Source: Fictibacillus norfolkensis (lineage in GTDB: Bacteria > Bacillota > Bacilli > Bacillales > Fictibacillaceae). From it: 64,000 nucleotides of DNA. Position 1 is the first letter of the stretch; every line of letters starts with the position of its first letter. The DNA is taken from NCBI RefSeq assembly GCF_014836645.1, contig NZ_JACSQM010000008.1:62001-126000 (forward strand), written 5' to 3'. Shown piece after piece: positions 1 through 9,929 of the stretch. The notes below the pieces were generated by a model, which was not told the DNA's origin, did no database searches, and saw only the letters and a list, made by a program, of their open reading frames with translations. Made by a program: the position numbers and the translations under genes.

Positions 1-799
1 AATCTACAAACGATTGAATTCCGGCTTTATTATACTCAGCAATATATCTTGGATCATTGTGCCAAACTTCACCGATCAAATAAAATCCATGCTTAGCTCT
101 ATTCACTCGTTCTGAAAATTCTTGCCAAAAATCTTTTGGCACATGTTTCACTGTATCTAACCGGTAGCCATCTATGTCTGTTTCTTTGATCCAATATTCT
201 GCCATGTCGAGTAAATACTTACGCGTTTCATTGTTTTCGGTGTTCAGATCGGGCAATCCAGCGAGCCAGCCGTTCTCAACTTCTTTTTGGTTATCCCAGT
301 TGCCGATCTCCCTCTCTGGGTGGAACCAATCTTGTTTTGACTCTTCTAACCAAGGATGTTTATAGCCTGTATGATTTACGACAAGATCTAATATAACTTT
401 TATATCACGATCATGTGCTTTTTTAACAAGCTGCTTTAACTCATCCTTTGAACCAAAATGTTCTTCCGTATCATAGAAATTCTCCGTCCAATAACCGTGA
501 TAGCCTCCTGGTTCGTTCTTTACGACAGGCGTTAGCCAAATTGCCGTAACTCCAAGGTCATCAAGATAATCAAGTTTATCCATGACTCCTTTAAAGTCTC
601 CCCCATGGTAAGCTGAAGGGTCATTAAGATCTACATCAAAATCGTTATTTTTGTCTCCATTGTTGAACCTGTCCACCATGATAAAATAGATTGTTTCATC
701 TTTCCATGACCGTTCTTCCTTTTTTTCTGCAAACGCTTTATTTTGAACAGATAAAAAAAGAAGAAACGACATAGCTAAGAATACAATTCTTTTGCCCAT
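1..799 (-). CDS. Secreted alpha-amylase, GH13 (partial, C-terminus beyond left edge)
   Basis: The reading frame opens at an ATG at 799, behind GGAGG, and stays open to the left edge, so only the N-terminal 266 residues are visible. Residues 1-25 form a signal peptide (basic MGKR start, hydrophobic core, then small residues), so the enzyme is probably exported. GH13 landmarks are present: a DLVVNH region, the nucleophile region DGYRLDTVKH, and GEVWHND with the acid/base glutamate. It should cleave starch or maltodextrin outside the cell. It is the last visible gene of the maltodextrin transport operon, 30 nt behind the MalG-like permease gene, which fits production of the oligosaccharides that the transporter takes up. 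Exact specificity cannot be read from the fragment. Confidence 0.9.
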   Translation of the reverse strand, partial: MGKRIVFLAMSFLLFLSVQNKAFAEKKEERSWKDETIYFIMVDRFNNGDKNNDFDVDLNDPSAYHGGDFKGVMDKLDYLDDLGVTAIWLTPVVKNEPGGYHGYWTENFYDTEEHFGSKDELKQLVKKAHDRDIKVILDLVVNHTGYKHPWLEESKQDWFHPEREIGNWDNQKEVENGWLAGLPDLNTENNETRKYLLDMAEYWIKETDIDGYRLDTVKHVPKDFWQEFSERVNRAKHGFYLIGEVWHNDPRYIAEYNKAGIQSFVD

Positions 800-829
800 C
801 GCCGTTCCTCCTATAATGAGGTGCTGTGA

Positions 830-1666
830 TTAACCTTTTGTACCACCAGCAGTTAAGCCGGAGATAAAGTAACGCTGCAGTGATAAGAATAATAGACCAA
901 TTGGAATCGCTACTAATACAGAACCTGCTGCAAACAATGTGAAACTGTTCCCGAACTCATTCTTAATCATATTAAACAGACCAACGGCAAGTGTCATCTT
1001 TTCATCTGAACTGATCAGAATGGACGCTAAGATAAAATCAGCGAACGGTGAGATGAAACTGAAAAGTGCGATTACCGCTAAGATTGGCTTTGAAAGCGGC
1101 AGGATAATCTGCCAAAAGATACGAAAGTGACCAGCGCCATCAATTCGCGCAGATTCGTCTAGTTCTTTTGGAATGGTATCGTAATAGTTCTTTGCCAAGT
1201 ATGTGTTCATAGGAATCAATCCACCCACATAAACAAGGATTAAGGCAAAATGTGTATCAAGCAATCCAACTTGGTAAGCTAGGATGTAGATTGCAAGGAT
1301 CGCTACGAATTGTGGTATCATCTGCAAGATTAAGAAAAGAAGCAATCCGTTTTTACGTCCTATGAACTTGTATCTTGAGAATGCATAAGCCGTTAGGCCG
1401 ATAAAGATAACAGAGAGAACCATCGTAATAAAACAAATCTTCAATGTGTTCCAATACCAGATCAGATAATCCGTCTCAGCAAATAGCTCTTTATAATGAG
1501 CAAGAGTCGCATTTTGTGGAATGATCGTAGAACTGGATAGAGTGTTCCCTGGGTTAAAGGAAGAACCGATTACCCAAAGGATCGGATAGACCACGATTGC
1601 GATCGCTGACAATAAAACTAGATAGGACAGAGTTAACCGTATTCTTCTTGCTGTTTTTATACTCAT
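830..1666 (-). CDS. mdxG: Maltodextrin ABC transporter permease, MalG/MdxG type
   Basis: This is a 278-residue inner-membrane permease with about six hydrophobic segments, the usual MalG length. The cytoplasmic EAA loop, which contacts the ATPase, is seen as ELDESARIDGAGHFRIFWQI. The C-terminus ends in GLTAGGTKG, typical of MalG proteins. It starts 1 nt after the stop of the MalF-like gene, so the two are translationally linked. Together they should form the channel for maltodextrins delivered by the lipoprotein encoded upstream. No ATPase gene lies in the window; many Bacillus sugar transporters share the MsmX ATPase encoded elsewhere. The symbol follows the B. subtilis name and rests on context plus family resemblance. 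Confidence 0.88.
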   Translation of the reverse strand: MSIKTARRIRLTLSYLVLLSAIAIVVYPILWVIGSSFNPGNTLSSSTIIPQNATLAHYKELFAETDYLIWYWNTLKICFITMVLSVIFIGLTAYAFSRYKFIGRKNGLLLFLILQMIPQFVAILAIYILAYQVGLLDTHFALILVYVGGLIPMNTYLAKNYYDTIPKELDESARIDGAGHFRIFWQIILPLSKPILAVIALFSFISPFADFILASILISSDEKMTLAVGLFNMIKNEFGNSFTLFAAGSVLVAIPIGLLFLSLQRYFISGLTAGGTKG

Positions 1667-1667
1667 A

Positions 1668-2930
1668 TTAAATCATTCCTTCGTCCTTAAATGATTTCGT
1701 TTTTCTAAACTGCCACAATGCAAGTGACACGATGATCAACGATAATAATACAGTTACAGCTGCAGCCTTGCTGTATTGAGCTGAAGTCATCGTTAAGTTA
1801 TAGATCCAAGAGATCAAGATGTCTGTCCCACCTGCATTTTGATCAGCTACTGCAGGTCCACCGTTATTAAATAGATAGATAACGTTGAAGTTATTAAAGT
1901 TGAACGTGTATTGCGTTATTAAAATTGGTGCTGTTGTAAATAAGACCATTGGAAGTGTGATTTTACGAAATTTATCCCAGTTCGATGCCCCATCCACAGT
2001 TGCAGCTTCATAAAGTTCCCCAGGAATCGACTGAAGTACACCCGTTGTCATCGCCATGATGAACGGGAAACCAAGCCATGATTGGATAAAGATTAAAGCC
2101 ACTTTTGTATAGAAAGGATCAGTCATCCAAGGTATGGAATCGATTCCAAGAGGTGCTAAAATAGATTGATTGATCGCTCCGAATGTATCATTGAACAATC
2201 CTGAGAAAATTAAGATAGATACGAAAGCCGGTACAGCCCAAGGCAAAATCAATAGTGTACGAATAATCCCTTTAAACTTAATTTCTTTCTGGTTCAATAC
2301 AACTGCTAAGAAAATACCGACAGAAACTTGAAGTGTAGTCGCTGTAAATGTCCAGATAATCGTCCATGCAAATACCGAGATAAACGTCTCACGCCAAATT
2401 TCTAGTGAGAAAATTTCAATAAAGTTTTTAAAACCAACCCAATCAACAAGTTTTGCTGGTGGTGAGTTGTATAAATTGTAGTTCGTAAATGCTAACAACA
2501 ACATAAAGATGATTGGAAAAATAACAACGAAGATCAACAATAAAAATCCAGGTCCAACCATTAAATATGGAAACCCTTTGTCTACTACATTGTGATATTG
2601 CTCTTTTAGTGTGTTAAGTTTAACACCGTGATCCCGTTTTTTTCCGTTTTGGAAAGCATCGTAAATATTAAAGTAGTAAAATCCTAATCCAATGCCTACT
2701 ACAAGTATAGAGATAACGCCGTTAACAAGTAAGAAGATGGAGTGATCTCTAGGCACTTCTGTTCCAAGTGTTACAATTCCCCAAAGTCCAATGTTTAGAA
2801 AATCAAGAAATGCTATAAAGTAACAAATTGCTAAAAACAAGAATGCGAAACCTTTAACAAATTGCTTGTTATAGAATTGTCCCATTCCTGGAATGATTGA
2901 CAGCAAAGCTGCGGTCTTACGGTGTGTCAT
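1668..2930 (-). CDS. mdxF: Maltodextrin ABC transporter permease, MalF/MdxF type
   Basis: This 420-residue permease has an extra N-terminal membrane region (MTHRKTAALLSIIPGMGQFY) ahead of the MalF core, as in Bacillus MdxF. The EAA loop is present as ELYEAATVDGASNWDKFRKI. An upstream in-frame start at 3017 would add 29 polar residues. The ATG at 2930 is preferred because AAAGGGG lies just upstream of it and the protein then begins with the conserved segment. It is co-transcribed with the binding protein (ending 3078) and the MalG-like partner (starting 1666). A strong hairpin lies between it and the binding-protein gene, which may lower permease expression relative to the lipoprotein. Confidence 0.88.
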   Translation of the reverse strand: MTHRKTAALLSIIPGMGQFYNKQFVKGFAFLFLAICYFIAFLDFLNIGLWGIVTLGTEVPRDHSIFLLVNGVISILVVGIGLGFYYFNIYDAFQNGKKRDHGVKLNTLKEQYHNVVDKGFPYLMVGPGFLLLIFVVIFPIIFMLLLAFTNYNLYNSPPAKLVDWVGFKNFIEIFSLEIWRETFISVFAWTIIWTFTATTLQVSVGIFLAVVLNQKEIKFKGIIRTLLILPWAVPAFVSILIFSGLFNDTFGAINQSILAPLGIDSIPWMTDPFYTKVALIFIQSWLGFPFIMAMTTGVLQSIPGELYEAATVDGASNWDKFRKITLPMVLFTTAPILITQYTFNFNNFNVIYLFNNGGPAVADQNAGGTDILISWIYNLTMTSAQYSKAAAVTVLLSLIIVSLALWQFRKTKSFKDEGMI

Positions 2931-3029
2931 TACAGGTTTCCCCTTTCTATTCCCCACTTTTGTGTATTGTTCGAAAGATTTTAGGACCCATTTATAAGTG
3001 AAATCTTTCCAACACACACAATAGTTAGA

Positions 3030-3064
3030 GAAAGCAGTACCCGCGACGTCTGGGTACCGCTTTC
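3030..3064 (-). other. Intercistronic hairpin between mdxE and mdxF
   Basis: GAAAGCAGTACCC (3030-3042) pairs with GGGTACCGCTTTC (3052-3064), with one mismatch. In the transcribed (minus) direction the stem is followed by only three U residues, so it is a weak or partial terminator or an mRNA-stabilising element. Such elements are common after solute-binding-protein genes. The effect is inferred. Confidence 0.65.
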
Positions 3065-3077
3065 CAGTTACTGCTTA

Positions 3078-4346
3078 TTATTTTTTACCGTGGTTCGCTT
3101 CAATGTTTTGTCCGATCGTCTTAACTGCACTCTCTAGAGCCGCTTTTGGCTCAGACTTGCCAGTTGCAGATAATTGAAGTGCGTTTGCAGCTGGAGCCCA
3201 AACTTCTGCCATTTCAGGAATGTTAGGCATTGGAACTCCACGTTCTGATTGAACGGCTACAGCTTTAGCTGCTTCGTTGTCTGCGATGATTGGGTCCTCC
3301 ATTAAAGATACGATTGGAGGGATCTCTGCTGTTTTCTCAAAACGAGTCTTAGCGTTTTCTTCGTTTGTGATGAACTCAACAAGCTTTGCAGCCCACTCTT
3401 GGTTAGGAGAGAATTGGCTTACGTTGTAACCTTTAACACCGATGAACGTTTTTACATCTTCACCGTTTGGAAGTTTAGGCATTGGTGAAACACCAATATC
3501 GATTCCAGCATCTTTATAGCCTTGGAAAGACCATGGTCCGTTCATTACAGAAGCAACTTTACCTTCTTGGAAAAGACCGTCGATCGTAGGGCCAGCTTTT
3601 TCACCGATGATTCCTTTAGGGAATAAGCCGTCTTTGTACCAGCTAGTGATATAATCTAATCCTTCAACAGCACCTTTATTTGAAAGACCAAGGTCTTTTG
3701 CATCTAAAGTTCCGTTGTCGTCTTTGAATACATAGCTTCCATATCCAGAAAGCACACCATTTGCAAAGTAGAAGTCAGTCCAGTTAGCTAAGAAGCCATA
3801 CTGTGCTCCACCTTTGTCACCTTTAGAGAATGCAAGTACATCATCAAATGATTCAGGTGCTTCAGGCATTAATTTTTTGTTGTAGATGAAAACAGGTGTT
3901 TCAGTTGATTTTGGAAGTCCGTAAAGCTTTCCATCATATGTTAATGCGTTAATTGAAGATTCAGTGTAAAGCTTTGTTACATCATCAGATACTTTAATTG
4001 GTGCGATAAGACCTTCGATCGCTAATGGTCCAATACGGTCATGCGGAGTTGTAATAACATCCGGTCCTTTTTTAGCTGGTCCATCAAGACGAAGCTTCTC
4101 TTGTTGATCTAACATTGGGATTTCTTTCAGATCAACTTTGATGCCGTATTTCTCTTCGAACTTTTTGATTGCGTCTTCAGTTCCAGCACCTTTTTCTTGG
4201 TCTTCCCACATTACTAATTTTTCAGGCTTGTCTGCAGCCGAGTCTTTCTTACCACCTGTAGAAGAACTGTCTTCTTGCGGTCCGCAAGCAGCTAACGCAC
4301 TTGCAGCTAGAGCAAAAGTTAAAGGCAAAGCTAATAACTTTTTCAT
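3078..4346 (-). CDS. mdxE: Maltose/maltodextrin-binding lipoprotein, MdxE/MalE type
   Basis: This is a 422-residue extracellular solute-binding protein (SBP family 1). The N-terminus is a lipoprotein signal (MKKLLALPLTFALAASALAAC), with the lipobox cysteine at residue 21 and a Ser/Gly/Asp-rich linker after it. The body carries MalE-like features such as KFEEKYGIKV, DVITTPHDRIGPLA and VASVMNGPWSF. It should capture maltodextrins at the outer face of the membrane and hand them to the two permeases encoded downstream. ATG 4346 is chosen because GGGGGG lies 8 nt upstream; a TTG directly before it would add one Met. It is the first gene of the leftward operon, with a promoter at 4482-4509 and a cre-like site just downstream of that promoter. 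Confidence 0.92.
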   Translation of the reverse strand: MKKLLALPLTFALAASALAACGPQEDSSSTGGKKDSAADKPEKLVMWEDQEKGAGTEDAIKKFEEKYGIKVDLKEIPMLDQQEKLRLDGPAKKGPDVITTPHDRIGPLAIEGLIAPIKVSDDVTKLYTESSINALTYDGKLYGLPKSTETPVFIYNKKLMPEAPESFDDVLAFSKGDKGGAQYGFLANWTDFYFANGVLSGYGSYVFKDDNGTLDAKDLGLSNKGAVEGLDYITSWYKDGLFPKGIIGEKAGPTIDGLFQEGKVASVMNGPWSFQGYKDAGIDIGVSPMPKLPNGEDVKTFIGVKGYNVSQFSPNQEWAAKLVEFITNEENAKTRFEKTAEIPPIVSLMEDPIIADNEAAKAVAVQSERGVPMPNIPEMAEVWAPAANALQLSATGKSEPKAALESAVKTIGQNIEANHGKK

Positions 4347-4385
4347 CAATTGTACCCCCCATTATTGTTAAAAGATCAAAGCATA

Positions 4386-4395
4386 CAAACGTTTG
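4386..4395. promoter_or_regulatory. LacI-family-type operator palindrome
   Basis: CAAACGTTTG is a perfect 10-bp palindrome inside TACAAACGTTTGCA. It lies 40 nt upstream of the mdxE start and downstream of the predicted start point. Sites centred on CG like this are typical of LacI/GalR regulators such as MdxR or MalR. No regulator gene is in the window. Confidence 0.55.
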
Positions 4396-4451
4396 CACAG
4401 ATTAGCAAAAAAAATGTTTTTCTATCTTCTTATAAAGTTTTTTGCTGTTTA

Positions 4452-4465
4452 TGAAAACGATTGCA
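4452..4465. promoter_or_regulatory. cre-like site (CcpA) near the mdxE transcription start
   Basis: TGAAAACGATTGCA matches the common cre pattern TGWNANCGNTNWCA at all but one position. It lies about 15-30 nt downstream of the leftward -10 box, where a bound CcpA would block elongation. It fits glucose repression of maltodextrin uptake. This is a pattern match only. Confidence 0.6.
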
Positions 4466-4481
4466 TTACCTGCTCAATTTC

Positions 4482-4509
4482 ATTATACCTATGCTTTGAA
4501 TTTTTACAA
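4482..4509 (-). promoter_or_regulatory. Sigma-A promoter for the mdxE operon
   Basis: On the minus strand, TTGTAA (4504-4509) is followed after 16 nt by TATAAT (4482-4487). It is the best match upstream of mdxE and leaves a leader of about 130 nt that contains the cre-like site and the LacI-type palindrome. Confidence 0.6.
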
Positions 4510-4547
4510 TACTTTTTTAATTATTTTTGGTTTCGCTTTCATTTCTC

Positions 4548-4577
4548 TTGATTTTGTTAGTGAAAGCGGTTTATACT
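4548..4577 (+). promoter_or_regulatory. Sigma-A promoter for the neopullulanase gene
   Basis: TTGATT (4548-4553), an 18-nt spacer and TATACT (4572-4577) drive transcription rightward from about 4584. The spacer and -10 box overlap a second cre-like sequence, TGAAAGCGGTTTAT (4561-4574), so CcpA binding there would exclude RNA polymerase. Confidence 0.55.
4561..4574. promoter_or_regulatory. cre-like site overlapping the rightward promoter
   Basis: TGAAAGCGGTTTAT matches cre at most positions but is weaker in its second half. It overlaps the spacer and -10 box of the promoter at 4548-4577. Repression is inferred from position. Confidence 0.4.
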
Positions 4578-4613
4578 TTCACCATTACAAGTTGAAGGCA
4601 ATGTACGTTCCTT

Positions 4614-4652
4614 AGGGGTACAACCTAGTTTCTATAGGTTGTGCCCCTTTTT
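4614..4652 (+). terminator. Intrinsic terminator-like hairpin in the neopullulanase leader
   Basis: AGGGGTACAACCTA (4614-4627) pairs along its whole length, with one G-U pair, to TAGGTTGTGCCCCT (4635-4648), followed by a U tract. It lies downstream of the rightward promoter and 30 nt before the start codon at 4682. No gene ends here, so it is either a leader attenuator or a barrier to read-through. Confidence 0.7.
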
Positions 4653-4678
4653 TATTGCCAAGACTGAGAGGAGATTAA

Positions 4679-6406
<1,728 letters not shown>

Positions 6407-6413
6407 ACATGTT

Positions 6414-6446
6414 CCCCTTACTGTAAAAAGTGAGGGGATTTTATTT
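6414..6446 (+). terminator. Terminator after the neopullulanase gene
   Basis: CCCCTTACT pairs with AGTGAGGGG (ending 6437) around a short A-rich loop, followed by ATTTTATTT. Confidence 0.75.
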
Positions 6447-6521
6447 CAGTAAGTACTCATACCTGTTACAATAGGTAAATGTTAAAACCATACAATATAA
6501 ACACGATGGAGAGGGATTCAC

Positions 6522-7877
6522 ATGAAAGGCAACAAAGCTGCTAAGCTTTCCCTTTTTGCCATAACGTGGCCAATTTTTATAGAGATAATGCTTCATATGT
6601 TGATGGGAAACGCGGATACTCTTATGCTCAGTCAATATTCCGATCATTCTGTAGCCGCTGTTGGTCTTACTAATCAACTTTTATCAATCGTAATCGTTAT
6701 GTTTGGATTTGTTGCTACCGGGGCCAGTGTCGTTATTGCTCAGGCAATTGGTGCTAAGCTTGAACGAACGGCTGCTGAGGTAGCTGTCGTTGCAATCTTA
6801 GGGAACTTGCTTTTTGGGTTGCTATTAAGTGCTGCATTATTAATCTGGGGCGATGTGTTCTTAAAATGGATGAATACGCCACCAGAGTTGATGGCGGAAG
6901 CATCTAGCTATCTTATGATCGTAGGAGGATTTTCATTTATCCAATCGGTCATCATGACGATCGGAGCTGCTATTAGAAGCTACGGTTTTACGAAAGATGC
7001 TATGTACGTGACAATTGGAATGAACATCTTAAACGTATTTGGAAACTATTTATTCATCTTCGGAGCTTTCGGCTTTCCTGTACTAGGTGTTGAAGGAGTA
7101 GCGATATCAACGTCTGTTAGCCGTTTTTTAGGCTTAGTTGTGATTCTTTATATCTTGTTCAAGCGCTCTTCTATACCACTGCCGTTTGCGAGCTCGTTCA
7201 AACTATTTCCTCTTCATATTAAGAGTGTATTAAAAAACGGATTGCCATCAGCCGGAGAGCACCTTTCATATAGCGGATCTCAGATGCTGATCACGTTCTT
7301 CATTACGCTGCTTGGTACAACTGCACTAACGACTAAAGTGTATACCTTTAATATCATGATGTTTATATTTCTTTTCGCCGTAGCGATCGGTCAAGGTACA
7401 CAGATATTAATCGGTCATTTAATAGGTGCAAAATCATACGACTCTGCTTATAAGATGTGTCTCAAAAGTCAGACGTATGCCATGATCATAAGTTTTCTAA
7501 TGGCAGGTATAGCTTCATTATTCGCAAAGCCACTTCTGTCTATTTTTACAGATAATCCTGAGATTATTAAGGAGGGTACTATTCTTTTATACTTAACGCT
7601 CCTGCTCGAACCTGGCCGTTCTTTTAATCTTGTTATCATTTCTAGTTTGAGAGCTGCAGGTGATGTGAAATTCCCGGTCATTATGGGTGTCATCTCTATG
7701 TGGGGAGTAAGTGTCCCTCTTGCCTACTTGTTGGGAATTACCTTTGATCTAGGGTTAATAGGAATCTGGCTAGCTTTCACTGCAGATGAATGGCTCCGGG
7801 GGTTATTCATGCTATCGAGATGGCGTAATAGAAAGTGGCAAAAACAATTAGTCGTGGAACAAGAAGCAACTGCATAA
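6522..7877 (+). CDS. MATE family multidrug/Na+ antiporter
   Basis: This is a 451-residue integral membrane protein with about twelve hydrophobic segments in two repeated halves, the usual MATE length. Typical MATE signatures include ADTLMLSQYSDHSVAAVGLTNQL near the N-terminus (residues 28-50) and GVEGVAISTSVSRFLG at the end of the first half. The family exports cationic drugs or metabolites in exchange for Na+ or H+; the substrate here is unknown. GGAGAGG precedes the ATG by 8 nt. It is a single gene between two terminators. The C-terminus is short and polar. Confidence 0.85.
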   Translation: MKGNKAAKLSLFAITWPIFIEIMLHMLMGNADTLMLSQYSDHSVAAVGLTNQLLSIVIVMFGFVATGASVVIAQAIGAKLERTAAEVAVVAILGNLLFGLLLSAALLIWGDVFLKWMNTPPELMAEASSYLMIVGGFSFIQSVIMTIGAAIRSYGFTKDAMYVTIGMNILNVFGNYLFIFGAFGFPVLGVEGVAISTSVSRFLGLVVILYILFKRSSIPLPFASSFKLFPLHIKSVLKNGLPSAGEHLSYSGSQMLITFFITLLGTTALTTKVYTFNIMMFIFLFAVAIGQGTQILIGHLIGAKSYDSAYKMCLKSQTYAMIISFLMAGIASLFAKPLLSIFTDNPEIIKEGTILLYLTLLLEPGRSFNLVIISSLRAAGDVKFPVIMGVISMWGVSVPLAYLLGITFDLGLIGIWLAFTADEWLRGLFMLSRWRNRKWQKQLVVEQEATA

Positions 7878-7886
7878 ACACAAAAA

Positions 7887-7917
7887 ACCGGAGAACAGTA
7901 CGTACTCCGGTTTTTTG
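7887..7917. terminator. Bidirectional terminator
   Basis: ACCGGAG (7887-7893) pairs with CTCCGGT (7905-7911), with T6 on the right and A6 on the left. It serves the MATE gene rightward and the asparagine synthetase gene leftward. Confidence 0.85.
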
Positions 7918-7922
7918 TGTAT

Positions 7923-9770
7923 TTAATCGATGATATTAATATTATAGTCTGTCAACCAGCTGTCGATCTGTGCAAGATGAGCCATTAATTGTGGTCCAGT
8001 CATAAGCTGACCGAACCACGGTTCTTTAAACGTTTCTCCATTCGTTTGAATGATGTCCTGAACGCGTTCTCGATTTAATACTTCAAACAATGGTGAATTC
8101 TTTTTTGTGACAATGCTTGTTAGCCAATCTTTTACGCCGTTTGTATAATCCGGATGGAACGTTTTCGGGTAAGGACTCTTTTTCCGATATAGAACATCAT
8201 TCGGAAGAACACCAGTAAGTGCTTTTCTAAGTATTCCCTTCTCTCTTCCATCTAACATTTTCATGTCCCAAGGAATGTTCCATGCGTATTCTACAATTCT
8301 ATGATCTGCAAAAGGCACCCTCACTTCTAATGAAGCTCCCATGCTCATACGGTCTTTGCGATCCAATAGAGTCGTCATAAACCAAATCATATTCAAATAG
8401 AAGATTTCTCGTCTTCTCGCTTCAATTTTAGATTCTCCCTCTAAGACAGGCGTTTCATTCACCGTCTCTTCGTAACGTTGCTGCACATACGAAGCTAAAT
8501 TTAGTTTACTAGCCCACGAGTCTTGCAAAAGATTCTGACGAGCTTCTGTTGAACGCATCCATGGAAACATCGGACGGTTTAATAACTCTTCTTTATGAAA
8601 CCAAGGATACCCTCCAAAGATTTCGTCTGCGCATTCACCTGATAGTGCAACGGTTGACTGCGGTTTGATCTGACGACAGAACCATAACAGAGAAGAATCA
8701 ACATCAGCCATTCCTGGCAGGTCCCGAACAGTAACAGCTTCACGCAAATGATTGATTAATAGTTCATTATCGATCACGCAGCTATGATGAACAGATCCTG
8801 TAGCCTCAACCATCTGATTGATCCAATACGCATCAGAATTTGGCTGATAATCACTTGCTTTAAAATACTTGTCATTATCAACATAATCAATGCTGAACGT
8901 ATGAAGGTCACCCTTGTTTTCTTCTTTAAAATATTTTGCTGCGATTGCTGTTATGGCACTTGAATCGAGGCCGCCAGAAAGAAACGTACATACGGGGACA
9001 TCTGCAACCAGCTGTCGTGTTACTGCATCAGTCACAAGTTTCTTCACATTTTCAATCGTGTCTTCTAAAGAGTCTTGATGTGGTTTACTTTCTACGTTCC
9101 AATACCGCCAAATTTTCAGCCCATTTTTTGTATACGTCGCAGCATGAGCCGGACGAAGTTCTTTTATACCTTTATATACACCATTACCTGGGGTACGCGA
9201 TGGTCCTAGACCAAACACTTCTTGCAATCCTTCACGATCTATTTCAGCCTTCACATCTGGATGAGCTAAAATGGATTTTATTTCAGAACCAAATAACAGC
9301 ATACCGCCTTTTTCCGTATAAAAAAATGGCTTTACCCCTAGTCGATCTCGAGCTACAAACAAACTTTGCTTTTCTTCATCCCAAATGCCAAATGCAAATA
9401 TTCCATTAAAACGATCAATACAACTTTCTCCCCATTCTATATAAGAAGTAAGCAACACTTCTGTATCAGAATGTCCCTCAAACGAATACCCTCTTTGTAA
9501 AAGTTCCTTACGTAAATCTTCTGTGTTGTACAGCTCTCCGTTATAGCAAAGTGTATACTGTAATTTGTTCTTTGTTCTTGTCATCGGCTGAACGCCGCCT
9601 TCAATATCTACAACCGCTAACCTTGCGTGACCAAAACCTGCATGCGTGGTACTCCATACATTGAGTGCGTCAGGTCCTCTTTTTGATAAAGGTGTGGCCA
9701 TCTTAATCAATATATTTTTTTCATGTGTGAGGTTACGATTCCAATCTGCCCAACCCGTTATTCCGCACAT
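7923..9770 (-). CDS. asnO: Asparagine synthetase (glutamine-hydrolysing), AsnO-type
   Basis: This 615-residue enzyme makes asparagine from aspartate, glutamine and ATP. The start at 9770 is set by the family: mature activity needs Cys at position 2, and the protein then begins MCGITGWADW, with AAAGGATG upstream. An upstream start at 9818 would bury that cysteine. Residues 2 to about 210 form the class II glutaminase domain (GHARLAVVDIEGG, CYNGELYN). From about residue 240 the synthetase domain carries the ATP-pyrophosphatase loop TFLSGGLDSSAITA. The length matches B. subtilis AsnO (about 614) better than AsnB or AsnH. It is a single gene ending at a shared terminator. The AsnO rather than generic AsnB label rests on length. 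Confidence 0.88.
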   Translation of the reverse strand: MCGITGWADWNRNLTHEKNILIKMATPLSKRGPDALNVWSTTHAGFGHARLAVVDIEGGVQPMTRTKNKLQYTLCYNGELYNTEDLRKELLQRGYSFEGHSDTEVLLTSYIEWGESCIDRFNGIFAFGIWDEEKQSLFVARDRLGVKPFFYTEKGGMLLFGSEIKSILAHPDVKAEIDREGLQEVFGLGPSRTPGNGVYKGIKELRPAHAATYTKNGLKIWRYWNVESKPHQDSLEDTIENVKKLVTDAVTRQLVADVPVCTFLSGGLDSSAITAIAAKYFKEENKGDLHTFSIDYVDNDKYFKASDYQPNSDAYWINQMVEATGSVHHSCVIDNELLINHLREAVTVRDLPGMADVDSSLLWFCRQIKPQSTVALSGECADEIFGGYPWFHKEELLNRPMFPWMRSTEARQNLLQDSWASKLNLASYVQQRYEETVNETPVLEGESKIEARRREIFYLNMIWFMTTLLDRKDRMSMGASLEVRVPFADHRIVEYAWNIPWDMKMLDGREKGILRKALTGVLPNDVLYRKKSPYPKTFHPDYTNGVKDWLTSIVTKKNSPLFEVLNRERVQDIIQTNGETFKEPWFGQLMTGPQLMAHLAQIDSWLTDYNINIID

Positions 9771-9864
9771 TGGTTTCATCCTTTCTGTACAAACTCCATT
9801 TCTAGTACGTATGCCCATTACTCAGCATATGCTTTTATCCTTGTACGGGTGTTTTTTTAAAAAT

Positions 9865-9894
9865 TTGTGTATGTTCTCATAAGTTGTATATAAT
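9865..9894 (+). promoter_or_regulatory. Promoter of the AI-2E family gene
   Basis: TTGTGT (9865-9870), an 18-nt spacer and TATAAT (9889-9894) lie 35 nt ahead of the ATG at 9930. Confidence 0.5.
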
Positions 9895-9929
9895 GAATAC
9901 ATATTTCAGAAGATAAAGGTGATAATTAC

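Noticed and set aside
8936..9409. A 157-codon plus-strand frame within asnO
   Set aside because: It is antisense to a conserved catalytic region of the asparagine synthetase and has no ribosome binding site or recognisable domain.
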